Shown one piece after another: positions 22,048 to 31,360 of a stretch of DNA of 64,000 bases. How positions within the stretch are numbered: position 1 is the stretch's first letter; each line of letters starts with the position of its first letter. A program made the position numbers and the translations under genes. The notes under the pieces were generated by a model that worked only from the letters and a program-made list of their open reading frames with translations, ran no database searches and was not told the DNA's origin. This DNA is from Chloroflexi bacterium CSP1-4 (GTDB lineage Bacteria > Chloroflexota > Limnocylindria > Limnocylindrales > CSP1-4), in contig LDXM01000007.1 in the NCBI GenBank assembly GCA_001443375.1, forward strand, positions 1-64,000, written 5' to 3'.

Positions 22048-23747
22048 GCCGGCGGTCCTGTGACGGGGGCGCCCTCCTCGACGGCTTTCGTGCCGCGGTC
22101 GCCCACTTCGCGTTGCACGAGGACGAGATCAACGCCCTCAACGTCTTCCCCGTGCCCGACGGCGACACCGGCTCGAACATGCTGGCCACCCTGCGGGCCG
22201 CGGTCGAGGAGGCGGGCGCGCTCTCGGGCGAGGAGCGACATGTGGCGCGCGTGGCCGAGGCCATCTCCTTCGGTGCCCTGATGGGCGCCCGGGGGAACTC
22301 GGGCGTCATCCTCTCGCAGATCTTCCGCGGCATGGCGGCCAGCCTGGAGGGCAAGCGCCGCTTCAACGGCCTCGACCTCGCACACGCCCTCGACCGCGGG
22401 CGCGAAACCGCCTACAAGGCTGTGGCGAAGCCGGTCGAGGGCACGATCCTCACCGTCATCCGCGAGTCCTCGGCGGCCGCGGTGATGGCCGCCGAGCGCC
22501 AGCCCGACATCGAGTCGGTGCTCACCGAGACGGTCGAGAGCGCGGAGCGCTCGGTCGCCCGGACGCCCTCGCTGTTGCCCATCCTGCGCGAGGCGGGCGT
22601 GGTGGACTCCGGCGGCGAGGGGCTGTACCGGCTCTTCCAGGGCGCTCTGCTGCACCTCGTCGGAGTCACCGCGGGGGTCCCCGCGGAGGCCGCCGCCGCC
22701 CCCCGGCGATCGACGCTCGTGGCGCATGCCGATCAAGGCTTCGGCTACGAGACGATGTTCCTCCTGTCCGCCGCCGGCCGATCACTCGACCTCGACACCA
22801 TCCGCGACCACCTCGAGGGGATCGGCGAATCGGTGCTCGTGGCCGGCGACGGCCGGGCCCTCAAGGTCCACGTGCACAACGAGCGGCCGGACCTGGTCAT
22901 CGCCTATGGCCTGTCCCTGGGGACGCTCTCGCGCATCAGCGTGGAGAACCTCGACGACCAGGCCCGTGACCTGCGAGAGGCACGGGCCGGCGACTTCGCC
23001 GGCGCGAAGGTCGAGGTCGTAGGTCCGGTCGAGCCGCTGGCCGCCGTGGCTGCGGCGGCCGGCACGTCGGCACCGGATGCCCACGCTCCCGCCCTCTCGG
23101 TCGTCGCGGTCGCCGCCGGCGAGGGGATCGTGCGGGTGTTGGAGTCGTTCGGCGTGCAGGGTATCGTGCACGGCGGCCAGGCCGCCAACCCGTCCACCGG
23201 GGAGATGCTGCGGGCGATCCGCGAAGCGCCCGGCCGGGAAGTCATCGTGCTGCCCAACAACCCGAACGTGAAGCTCGCCGCCCAGCAGGCTGCCGCGCTG
23301 GCCCCGGAGAAGCGCGTCGTCGTGGTGCCCACGCGCAACGGCGCCGAGGGTGTCGCGGCCCTGCTGGCCATGGATCCCACGAAGGACGCCGCGGACAACG
23401 CCGGCCCGATGCTCGAGGCTGCGCGCGCGGTGCAGACGCTCCAGGTGACCGAGGCCGTGCGCAACGCGCGCGTCAGCGGGCGCAAGGTGAAGCGTGGGCA
23501 GACCATGGCCCTCGACCCCGATGACGGCCTGCTGGCCGTCGGCGGCGACCGGCAGCAGACGGTGCTGGCGGGGGTCGCCGCGCTCCAGCCGGGCTTCGAG
23601 CTGGTGACGATCTACTATGGCGAAGGCACCGACCTCGCCGAGGCGGAGGCCCTGAGCCGGGCACTGACGGCGGCCCACGGCGGGATCGAGGTCGAGCTGG
23701 TCCACGGCGGCCAGCCGCACTACCCCTATCTCATCGCCGCGGAGTGA
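22044..23747 (+). CDS. DAK phosphatase / FakA-like fatty acid kinase
   Basis: A 567-aa YloV/FakA-type protein. The N-terminal DhaL domain (about 1-205) has the nucleotide/Mg motif FPVPDGDTGSNML, GARGNSGVILSQ and the segment DSGGEGLY. The rest (about 230-567) is the FakA-type middle and C-terminal region with GYETMFLL and VHVHNERPDLVI. FakA phosphorylates fatty acids delivered by a FakB (DegV) protein; no degV gene is in the window. The GTG start overlaps the Asp23 stop. The order Asp23-FakA-recG matches B. subtilis yloU-yloV-recG. Confidence 0.88.
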   Translation: MSRRSCDGGALLDGFRAAVAHFALHEDEINALNVFPVPDGDTGSNMLATLRAAVEEAGALSGEERHVARVAEAISFGALMGARGNSGVILSQIFRGMAASLEGKRRFNGLDLAHALDRGRETAYKAVAKPVEGTILTVIRESSAAAVMAAERQPDIESVLTETVESAERSVARTPSLLPILREAGVVDSGGEGLYRLFQGALLHLVGVTAGVPAEAAAAPRRSTLVAHADQGFGYETMFLLSAAGRSLDLDTIRDHLEGIGESVLVAGDGRALKVHVHNERPDLVIAYGLSLGTLSRISVENLDDQARDLREARAGDFAGAKVEVVGPVEPLAAVAAAAGTSAPDAHAPALSVVAVAAGEGIVRVLESFGVQGIVHGGQAANPSTGEMLRAIREAPGREVIVLPNNPNVKLAAQQAAALAPEKRVVVVPTRNGAEGVAALLAMDPTKDAADNAGPMLEAARAVQTLQVTEAVRNARVSGRKVKRGQTMALDPDDGLLAVGGDRQQTVLAGVAALQPGFELVTIYYGEGTDLAEAEALSRALTAAHGGIEVELVHGGQPHYPYLIAAE

Positions 23748-23751
23748 GGGC

Positions 23752-26047
<2,296 letters not shown>

Positions 26048-26055
<8 letters not shown>

Positions 26056-26638
26056 CGCCGGACGGGTCATCGCCGGCAGCGCGCGGGGCCTGCGCCTCCT
26101 GGCGCCGGGGGAGGGGACGCGGCCCCTCGCCGACCGCGTGAAACAGACGCTCTTCGCCGTGCTCGAGGCCGGCTCGCTCGGGCCGTGGCCGGTGGCGTTC
26201 CTCGACCTGTTCGCGGGCAGCGGCGCGGGCGGCATCGAGGCGCTCAGCCGGGGTGCGCCGAGGGCCACGTTCGTGGAGCGGGACCAGGACGCCGCGCGGG
26301 TGATCGCCGCCAACCTCGAGCGGACCCGGTTGGGCGGCCAGGCCACCGTGCTGCGAGCGGACGTGCTGCGGATCCTGGGCGGTGCGCCCGAGGGCACCGG
26401 GGCGCCCTTCGGCGCCGTGCTGCTGGATCCGCCCTATGACAGCGCTACACTCGTGGCGGCGCTGCAGCGGCTCGCCGAGCCGGGCGCCGGTTGGCTGGCG
26501 AGGAAGGCCGTCGTGGTCGCCAAGCACTTCTGGCGCGAGATCCCGCCGTCGAGCATCGGCCGCCTGAGGCAGGTGCGCCAGCGGCGCTTCGGCGAGACGA
26601 CCCTGACCTTCTATGCCCTCGAGGAGCTCCCGGCATGA
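26048..26638 (+). CDS. rsmD: 16S rRNA (guanine-N2)-methyltransferase RsmD
   Basis: Methylates G966 of 16S rRNA from S-adenosylmethionine. The 196-aa protein begins RVIAGSARGLRL, has DRVKQTLFAVL, the SAM-binding FLDLFAGSGAGGIEAL and the catalytic LLDPPYD. ATG 26048 overlaps the end of recG; the long track ORF from 25916 is an artefact of frame extension. Its TGA overlaps the coaD ATG, and rsmD-coaD is a very common pair. Confidence 0.94.
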
Positions 26639-27132
26639 CCACCGCCCTCTACCCCGGCTCCTTCGATCCGGTGACGTACGGCCATCTCGACGTCATCGGC
26701 CGGGCGGCGGGCGTTTTCGAGCGGGTCGTGGTGGCGCTCCTGGCCAACCCCAGGAAGGCGCCGCTGCTGGATGCCGGGGAGCGCCTGGCCACGCTGCGCG
26801 AGGCGATCGACGAGACCCTCGGAGAGGCCGCCCGGGGCATCGAGGTGGCCACCTTCGAGGGTCTCACGGTGGAGGCTGCCCGGCGCTGCGGGGCGCACTT
26901 CATCGTGCGCGGCCTGCGTGCCGTGAGCGACTTCGAATCGGAGATGCAGATAGCGCATACGAACCGCAAGCTGGCGCCCGAAGTGGATACGATCTTCTTC
27001 ATGACCGCGCTCGAGCATGCCTATCTCAGCTCGACGCTGGTGAAGGAGATCGCCGCCTTCGGCGGCGACGTGCGGGGCATGGTGCCTCCGGCCGTCATGC
27101 GGCGCTTGGGGCCGCGCGCGCCGGTGGGCTAG
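26635..27132 (+). CDS. coaD: Pantetheine-phosphate adenylyltransferase
   Basis: Transfers AMP from ATP to 4'-phosphopantetheine, the penultimate step of coenzyme A synthesis. The 165-aa protein has ALYPGSFDPVTYGHLDVIGRA with the nucleotidyl-transferase TxGH motif, VRGLRAVSDFESEMQIAHTNR, and the C-terminal YLSSTLVKEIAAFGGDV. The ATG overlaps the rsmD stop by 4 nt. The stop overlaps a candidate -10 box for the next gene. Confidence 0.96.
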   Translation: MTTALYPGSFDPVTYGHLDVIGRAAGVFERVVVALLANPRKAPLLDAGERLATLREAIDETLGEAARGIEVATFEGLTVEAARRCGAHFIVRGLRAVSDFESEMQIAHTNRKLAPEVDTIFFMTALEHAYLSSTLVKEIAAFGGDVRGMVPPAVMRRLGPRAPVG

Positions 27133-27135
27133 AAT
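27130..27135 (+). promoter_or_regulatory. Candidate -10 box downstream of coaD
   Basis: TAGAAT overlaps the coaD stop. Initiation about 7 nt downstream would give a 25-nt leader containing AGGAGG (27153-27158) and then the ATC codon at 27167 discussed for the next gene. Confidence 0.4.
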
Positions 27136-27166
27136 GTCGCGTCAGCCCTAAGAGGAGGACCTCCCG

Positions 27167-27691
27167 ATCGACATCATCTTCCTCGTCGAGCAGCTCGAGC
27201 GACGGGTCGCCGAGGGGCGCAAGCTGCCCCTCTCGAACAACGTCGTGATCGATCAGGCGACCGCACTCGACCTCATCGACCAGCTGCGCGTTTCCGTGCC
27301 CGAGGAGGTCCGTCAGGCGAAGCGGATCAGCCAGGAGGCGGAGCGCATCCTGGAGAAGGCCCAGGAAGAGGCGGACCGCATCGTGGCGCGAGCCCAGGAG
27401 CAGGCGGCGTTCCTCATCGAGGAGCGGGAGCTGCTGCGCGCCGCCGAGCAACGCAGCCAGGAGATCGTGAACGAGGCGCACGCCCAGGCGGATGAGATCC
27501 GGCGCGGGGCGGACGAATACGCGGCGAGCGTCCTGGTCAAGCTCGAGGGCGAGGTCGTGAAGCTCCTGCAGGGCATCCGCCGCGGGATCGCCATGCTCGA
27601 CGAGCGGCATCCCGTGGACACCCGCGCAGCCCTCGGGTCGCTCGGGGACGGGGACGAGGCCGGGGCGGCCCCGTCGCATGCTCAGCTATAA
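27167..27691 (+). CDS. DivIVA/AtpF-like coiled-coil protein with probable AUC start
   Basis: A 174-aa coiled-coil protein, counted from the proposed start. It has a short conserved head (DIIFLVEQLERRV, GRKLPLSNNVVIDQ), LDLIDQLRVSVPEEVRQAK, and then a long Glu/Ala/Gln-rich helix (about residues 50-145) resembling the ATP synthase b-subunit or DivIVA. The role is unknown. Genes of this type sit beside coaD or yceD in Chloroflexota, from memory of the group. The first ATG, GTG or TTG in frame is GTG 27245, which would remove 26 residues of the conserved head. An AGGAGG box lies 8 nt before ATC 27167, and a TAA at 27149 rules out an earlier start. Either AUC initiates or an ATG has been miscalled. 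Confidence 0.75.
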   Translation: MDIIFLVEQLERRVAEGRKLPLSNNVVIDQATALDLIDQLRVSVPEEVRQAKRISQEAERILEKAQEEADRIVARAQEQAAFLIEERELLRAAEQRSQEIVNEAHAQADEIRRGADEYAASVLVKLEGEVVKLLQGIRRGIAMLDERHPVDTRAALGSLGDGDEAGAAPSHAQL

Positions 27692-28217
27692 CGTCGCGGG
27701 CTTGCTGCGCTCGACGCCCGGCACCGCTCGACGCTACGAAGTCCACGCCGCGACCCTGGAGATCGCCGACGACCTGCGGCTGGCTGCGCCCATCGAGGGC
27801 GAGGTGCGGCTGGCGAGCACGGGCCGCAGCATCCTCGCCACGGCCGAGCTGACGACCGCGCTCGACGAGCGCTGCAGCCGCTGCCTGGCGCCGGTCGCGA
27901 CGCCCGTCCACGTGTCGCTCCAGGAGGAGGCGCTGCCGTCCATCGATATCGACACGGGGCTGCCGGTCGACACGGCGGCGGAGCCCGATGCGCTGCGACT
28001 CGACGACCACCACGAGCTCGACCTGCAGGAATCCGTCCGCGAGGCCATCTCGCTGGCCGAGCCGATCGTCCCGCTCTGCCGACCTGATTGCCGCGGGCTC
28101 TGCCCGCGCTGCGGGACCGACCTCAACGACGACCCGGATCACGATCACGGTGACATGCCGCTCGATCCGCGCCTGGCCGGGCTCGCCGCGTGGCGGGCAC
28201 CGGACGCGGGCCACTGA
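27678..28217 (+). CDS. yceD: YceD/DUF177 family protein
   Basis: A 179-aa DUF177 protein. Members act in 23S rRNA or 50S accumulation and are almost always next to rpmF, as here. Visible features are a first CxxC pair (RCSRCL), an acidic central region, and a C-terminal C-x3-C-x3-CPRCG cluster (LCRPDCRGLCPRCG) that suggests metal binding, followed by a His/Asp-rich stretch. The ATG overlaps the coiled-coil gene by 14 nt. L32 begins 33 nt downstream. Confidence 0.88.
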   Translation: MLSYNVAGLLRSTPGTARRYEVHAATLEIADDLRLAAPIEGEVRLASTGRSILATAELTTALDERCSRCLAPVATPVHVSLQEEALPSIDIDTGLPVDTAAEPDALRLDDHHELDLQESVREAISLAEPIVPLCRPDCRGLCPRCGTDLNDDPDHDHGDMPLDPRLAGLAAWRAPDAGH

Positions 28218-28250
28218 CCACCTCTCACCAAGGACGAAGGAGAACTACCG

Positions 28251-28454
28251 ATGGGTGTCCCCAAGCGGCGCGTGTCGCATGCCCGGCAGGGCGACCGGCG
28301 CTCCCACCACGCGCTGGTGATGCCGGACCTCGAGCCGTGTCCCCACTGCCGCGAGATGAAGCAGGTCCACTTCGCCTGCCCCAGCTGCGGCTGGTACGGC
28401 GGCAAGGAGACGGTCCGCATCAAGCCGCGCGGCGGCGACACGAGCGCCCCCTAG
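28251..28454 (+). CDS. rpmF: 50S ribosomal protein L32
   Basis: A 67-aa protein starting MGVPKRRVSHARQGDRRSHH, with the L32 zinc ribbon formed by CPHC and CPSC. An AAGGAG box lies 9 nt upstream of the ATG. It is located between yceD and plsX, the standard bacterial order that links ribosome and membrane-lipid synthesis. Confidence 0.95.
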   Translation: MGVPKRRVSHARQGDRRSHHALVMPDLEPCPHCREMKQVHFACPSCGWYGGKETVRIKPRGGDTSAP

Positions 28455-28473
28455 GCAGCCCCGAGACGTCCCC

Positions 28474-29571
28474 GTGGACGTCGACACCGTCCGCGTCCGC
28501 TTCGAGCCGAGCGCCGCCGCGCGCACGCGCGTTGCCGTCGACGCCATGGGCGGCGACCACGCACCGGAGGAGGTCGTGGCCGGCGCCCTGGGATGGGCGC
28601 GCGACCACCCCGACACCGACCTCCTGCTGGTCGGCGACGAGCCACGCCTGCGGCCGTACATCGACGGCAGGCTGCCCGCGAACGTGGAGATCATCCAGGC
28701 CTCCGAGTCGGTGGCCATGGACGAGCATCCGGCGGCGGCGGTGCGCCGCAAGCGCGATGCCAGCATCAACGTCTGCATGCGCCTCGTCCGCGAGGGCCGC
28801 GCCGACGCCGTCGTCTCGGCCGGGCACACGGGTGCGGGCGTGGCCGCCGCCATCCTCGGGCTCGGCCGCCTGCCGGGCGTCGACCGGCCCGCGCTGGCCG
28901 TACAGATGGTCACCGAGAAGGGACCCTTCGTGCTCCTCGACATCGGCGCCACGACCGACTCGAGCGGGCACAACCTGGCCCAGTACGCGCGCATGGGCGC
29001 CATCTACGCCGAGCAGGTGCTGGGCGTGGCCGACCCGTCCGTGGCGCTCCTCTCCATCGGCGAGGAGGGCGGCAAGGGTGAGCAGCGGGTCCAGGATGCG
29101 ACCGAACTGATCGCCGCGAGCGACCTGCGCTTCGTGGGCAACGTGGAGGGCAAAGACCTCACGTCCCACCTCGCCGACGTCGTCGTCTGCGACGCGACGG
29201 TGGGCAACGTGACGATCAAGTTCTTCGAGGGCCTGTCGGGCTTCATCTTCGCCCTGCTGCGGGAGGAGTTCCGCCGCCCGCCCTGGGGTCCGCTGGGCTT
29301 CGCCTTCATGAAGTCGGGCATCGCGCGCATCCGGGACCGCTTCGACTACGAGCGCCTGGGGGGCGCCCCGCTGCTGGGGGTCCGCGGGACGGTCCTCATC
29401 ACCCACGGGCACGCCAAGCGCCGGATGATCGGCTATGCCGTGGAGGTCACCGCCGTGGCCGCGCGGGCCCGCATCCCGGAGCGGATCGAGGCCGCGCTCC
29501 GCCGCGACGAGGCTGCCCTCGACGCCGCCGGCGCGACGGCCCCCATGGACGAGCCGGGCGGCGGCGCATGA
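28474..29571 (+). CDS. plsX: Phosphate acyltransferase PlsX
   Basis: Makes acyl-phosphate from acyl-ACP for phospholipid synthesis. The 365-aa protein has VAVDAMGGDHAPEEVV (about 24-39), the SAGHTGAGVAAA loop, ASESVAMDEHP, FVLLDIGAT and NVEGKDLTSHLADVVVCDATVGN. GTG 28474 gives about 20 residues before the conserved start; the conserved region could also begin at a later codon. acpP, its acyl-carrier partner, lies two genes downstream. The TGA overlaps the next ATG. Confidence 0.95.
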   Translation: MDVDTVRVRFEPSAAARTRVAVDAMGGDHAPEEVVAGALGWARDHPDTDLLLVGDEPRLRPYIDGRLPANVEIIQASESVAMDEHPAAAVRRKRDASINVCMRLVREGRADAVVSAGHTGAGVAAAILGLGRLPGVDRPALAVQMVTEKGPFVLLDIGATTDSSGHNLAQYARMGAIYAEQVLGVADPSVALLSIGEEGGKGEQRVQDATELIAASDLRFVGNVEGKDLTSHLADVVVCDATVGNVTIKFFEGLSGFIFALLREEFRRPPWGPLGFAFMKSGIARIRDRFDYERLGGAPLLGVRGTVLITHGHAKRRMIGYAVEVTAVAARARIPERIEAALRRDEAALDAAGATAPMDEPGGGA

Positions 29572-29900
29572 GCGCGTCCCTGCGCGACGGGATCGATGAG
29601 CTGACCGTGCGCCGCCGGGTCATCGCCGCCATCGCCGCGGCCGCCGCGGCGGCCGTGCCCGGCGTCGATCGCGTTGGTCGCGGCGGGCCCCGGGCGCTGG
29701 CGTGGCTGGCCGGCACGCCGGTCTCCGCTCGCGTGATCGAGGATCGGGTGCACGTCCGGCTGTGGCTCATCGCGCGCCAGGGCGAACCCCTGGCCGAGCT
29801 GAGCGCCCGGGCAAGGACGACCATCGGTCGTGCCATGGAGCAGCAGCTGGGACTCCGGCTGGGGGACGTGACCGTCCTCGTCGACGGCGTCGGCGGCTGA
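29568..29900 (+). CDS. Short Asp23/Gls24-like protein
   Basis: A 110-aa protein similar in pattern to the Asp23 family: a helix rich in Ala (RRRVIAAIAAAAAAAVPGV) followed by a beta strand VHVRLWLIARQGEPLAELSARARTTIGRAM and a final strand VTVLVDG. This echoes the paralogue at 21616 but lacks the C-terminal tail. The function is unknown. The ATG overlaps the plsX stop by 4 nt, and nusB starts 4 nt after it, so it belongs to the lipid/RNA-processing run. Confidence 0.65.
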   Translation: MSASLRDGIDELTVRRRVIAAIAAAAAAAVPGVDRVGRGGPRALAWLAGTPVSARVIEDRVHVRLWLIARQGEPLAELSARARTTIGRAMEQQLGLRLGDVTVLVDGVGG

Positions 29901-29904
29901 GGTC

Positions 29905-30402
29905 GTGCCGAACGCCCGTTCGAGTCGTCGGGATCACGGCGCGGAGCGCGAGGGGCGCCGGCTGGCCCTGACAGCCATCTTCGAGGCCGACTTCGGGCAG
30001 CGCACGGCGGCCACCGCCCTCGAGCGCGAACTGGCCGACGGATCCTTGCCCGATCGCACGGCGGTGCTGGCGCGAGCGATCGTGGACGGCGTCGTGCGGC
30101 ACCGCGACGCGATCGACGACCGGATCGAGCGCGCGGCGCCCGTCTACCCGGTGGTCGGCCTCGCGCGGATCGATCGCGCACTGTTGCGTTCGGCCCTCGG
30201 GGAGCTGCTACACTGCCCGGCGACGCCGGCCCGGGTCGCCATTTCCGAGTGGGTCGAGCTGGCCCGGACGTACAGCGGGGAGCCTGCGCGACGGCTCCTG
30301 AACGGGGTCCTCGGCCGGATCGCGACCGAGGTGGCGGAGTCCGGACGGGAGCCTGGATCCAACGAGCATCGAGCGGCCCGGCGCCGCGACAGGAGGGAGT
30401 GA
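29905..30402 (+). CDS. nusB: Transcription antitermination factor NusB
   Basis: NusB with NusE (S10) binds boxA RNA in rRNA antitermination. The 165-aa protein has an all-helical NusB core: RRLALTAIFEADFG, IVDGVVRHRDAIDDRIE, LARIDRALLRSALGELL and ISEWVELARTYSGEPARRLLNGVLGRI. Short basic and disordered tails flank the core. It starts with GTG 4 nt after the Asp23-like gene and ends 3 nt before acpP. Confidence 0.93.
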   Translation: MPNARSSRRDHGAEREGRRLALTAIFEADFGQRTAATALERELADGSLPDRTAVLARAIVDGVVRHRDAIDDRIERAAPVYPVVGLARIDRALLRSALGELLHCPATPARVAISEWVELARTYSGEPARRLLNGVLGRIATEVAESGREPGSNEHRAARRRDRRE

Positions 30403-30405
30403 CCG

Positions 30406-30645
30406 GTGGCTTCGACCTACGAGCGGCTGAAGAAGATCGTCGTCGAGCAGCTCGGCGTGGACGAGGAGGATGTCAAGCCCGAAGCCTCGTTCGTCGACGA
30501 CCTGAACGCCGACTCGCTCGACCTCGTGGAGCTCATCATGAGCCTCGAGGAAGAGTTCGGGACCGAGATCTCCGACGAGGATGCGGAGAAGATCCGGACC
30601 GTCCAGGACGCGGCCGACTACATCGACGAGCACGGCTCCCAGTAG
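30406..30645 (+). CDS. acpP: Acyl carrier protein
   Basis: Carries growing fatty acyl chains on a 4'-phosphopantetheine arm. The 79-aa acidic protein has the attachment serine in [14 protein letters not shown], with the DSL motif. A GGAGG box precedes the GTG start. Its last 65 nt overlap the rnc frame, an unusually long overlap. The acpP-rnc-smc-ftsY order is typical. Confidence 0.96.
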   Translation: MASTYERLKKIVVEQLGVDEEDVKPEASFVDDLNADSLDLVELIMSLEEEFGTEISDEDAEKIRTVQDAADYIDEHGSQ

Positions 30646-31360
30646 CGAGCCGGGCGCCGCGCCCCAGGCGGCGGCGCGGCTCGCGGCGCGACTCGCACTC
30701 CCGGTTCGGGATCTCGCCCTGCTGGGCGAGGCGCTCGTCCACTCCAGCTACCCCAACGAGCATCCCGAGCTGCCCGCCATCTCGAACGAGCGGCTGGAGT
30801 TCCTGGGGGACTCCGTGATCTCCATCGTCGTCAGCGAGGCGCTCTTCCGCCACCATCCGGGCGAGGACGAAGGGCGTCTGACCGCCCGCCGGTCGGCCAT
30901 CGTCTCCACGGAGGGCCTCGCCGCCCTGGCGCGACGGGTGGAGTTGGGCGACTACCTCCTGCTCGGCCAGGGCGCCGACCGAGCCAACGAACGCGAGAGG
31001 CCATCGGTCCTCGCGGCGGCCTTCGAATCCGTCGTCGGCGCCATCTACCTCGACCTTGGTCTCGAGGCCGTCCGGGCCTGGATCTCCGACGTCGCGGCCT
31101 CCGAGCTCGAGGCCCGCCAACCCGCGTCCAGCCTCGTGTCGCCCAAGAGCCGCCTCCAGGAGGTGGGCTACGCGCGTGTCGGTGCGGCCCCGACGTACCG
31201 GATCGTGAGCGCGGTGGGCCCGGATCACGAGAAGCACTACATCGTCGAGGCGATCATCGAGGGCGAGGTCGTGGGTCGCGGCGAGGGGCGTAACCGGCGC
31301 GAGGCCGAGACCGCCGCCGCCGCGGCCGCCCTGCGCTCGCTGGACGGCAGGCGCGCATGA
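30581..31360 (+). CDS. rnc: Ribonuclease III
   Basis: A double-strand-specific endoribonuclease for rRNA and mRNA processing. The 259-aa protein has the signature [13 protein letters not shown], the second catalytic acidic segment [13 protein letters not shown], and a dsRNA-binding domain (about 175-255, [11 protein letters not shown] to [10 protein letters not shown]). The only in-frame ATG, GTG or TTG before the catalytic domain is ATG 30581, 65 nt inside acpP, so the first 21 codons lie in acpP. Those residues ([14 protein letters not shown]) are basic and low complexity. A non-canonical start nearer the acpP stop is possible. The stop overlaps smc by 4 nt. Confidence 0.92.
   Translation: MRRRSGPSRTRPTTSTSTAPSSEPGAAPQAAARLAARLALPVRDLALLGEALVHSSYPNEHPELPAISNERLEFLGDSVISIVVSEALFRHHPGEDEGRLTARRSAIVSTEGLAALARRVELGDYLLLGQGADRANERERPSVLAAAFESVVGAIYLDLGLEAVRAWISDVAASELEARQPASSLVSPKSRLQEVGYARVGAAPTYRIVSAVGPDHEKHYIVEAIIEGEVVGRGEGRNRREAETAAAAAALRSLDGRRA

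Noticed and set aside
26446-26451. TACACT inside rsmD
   Set aside because: Inside coding sequence with no start codon at suitable distance; chance match.
30209-30214. TACACT box inside nusB as an acpP promoter
   Set aside because: It matches the hexamer seen before rpsF and ffh, but lies nearly 200 nt from acpP inside a coding region with a weak -35 at 19-nt spacing; too uncertain to list.
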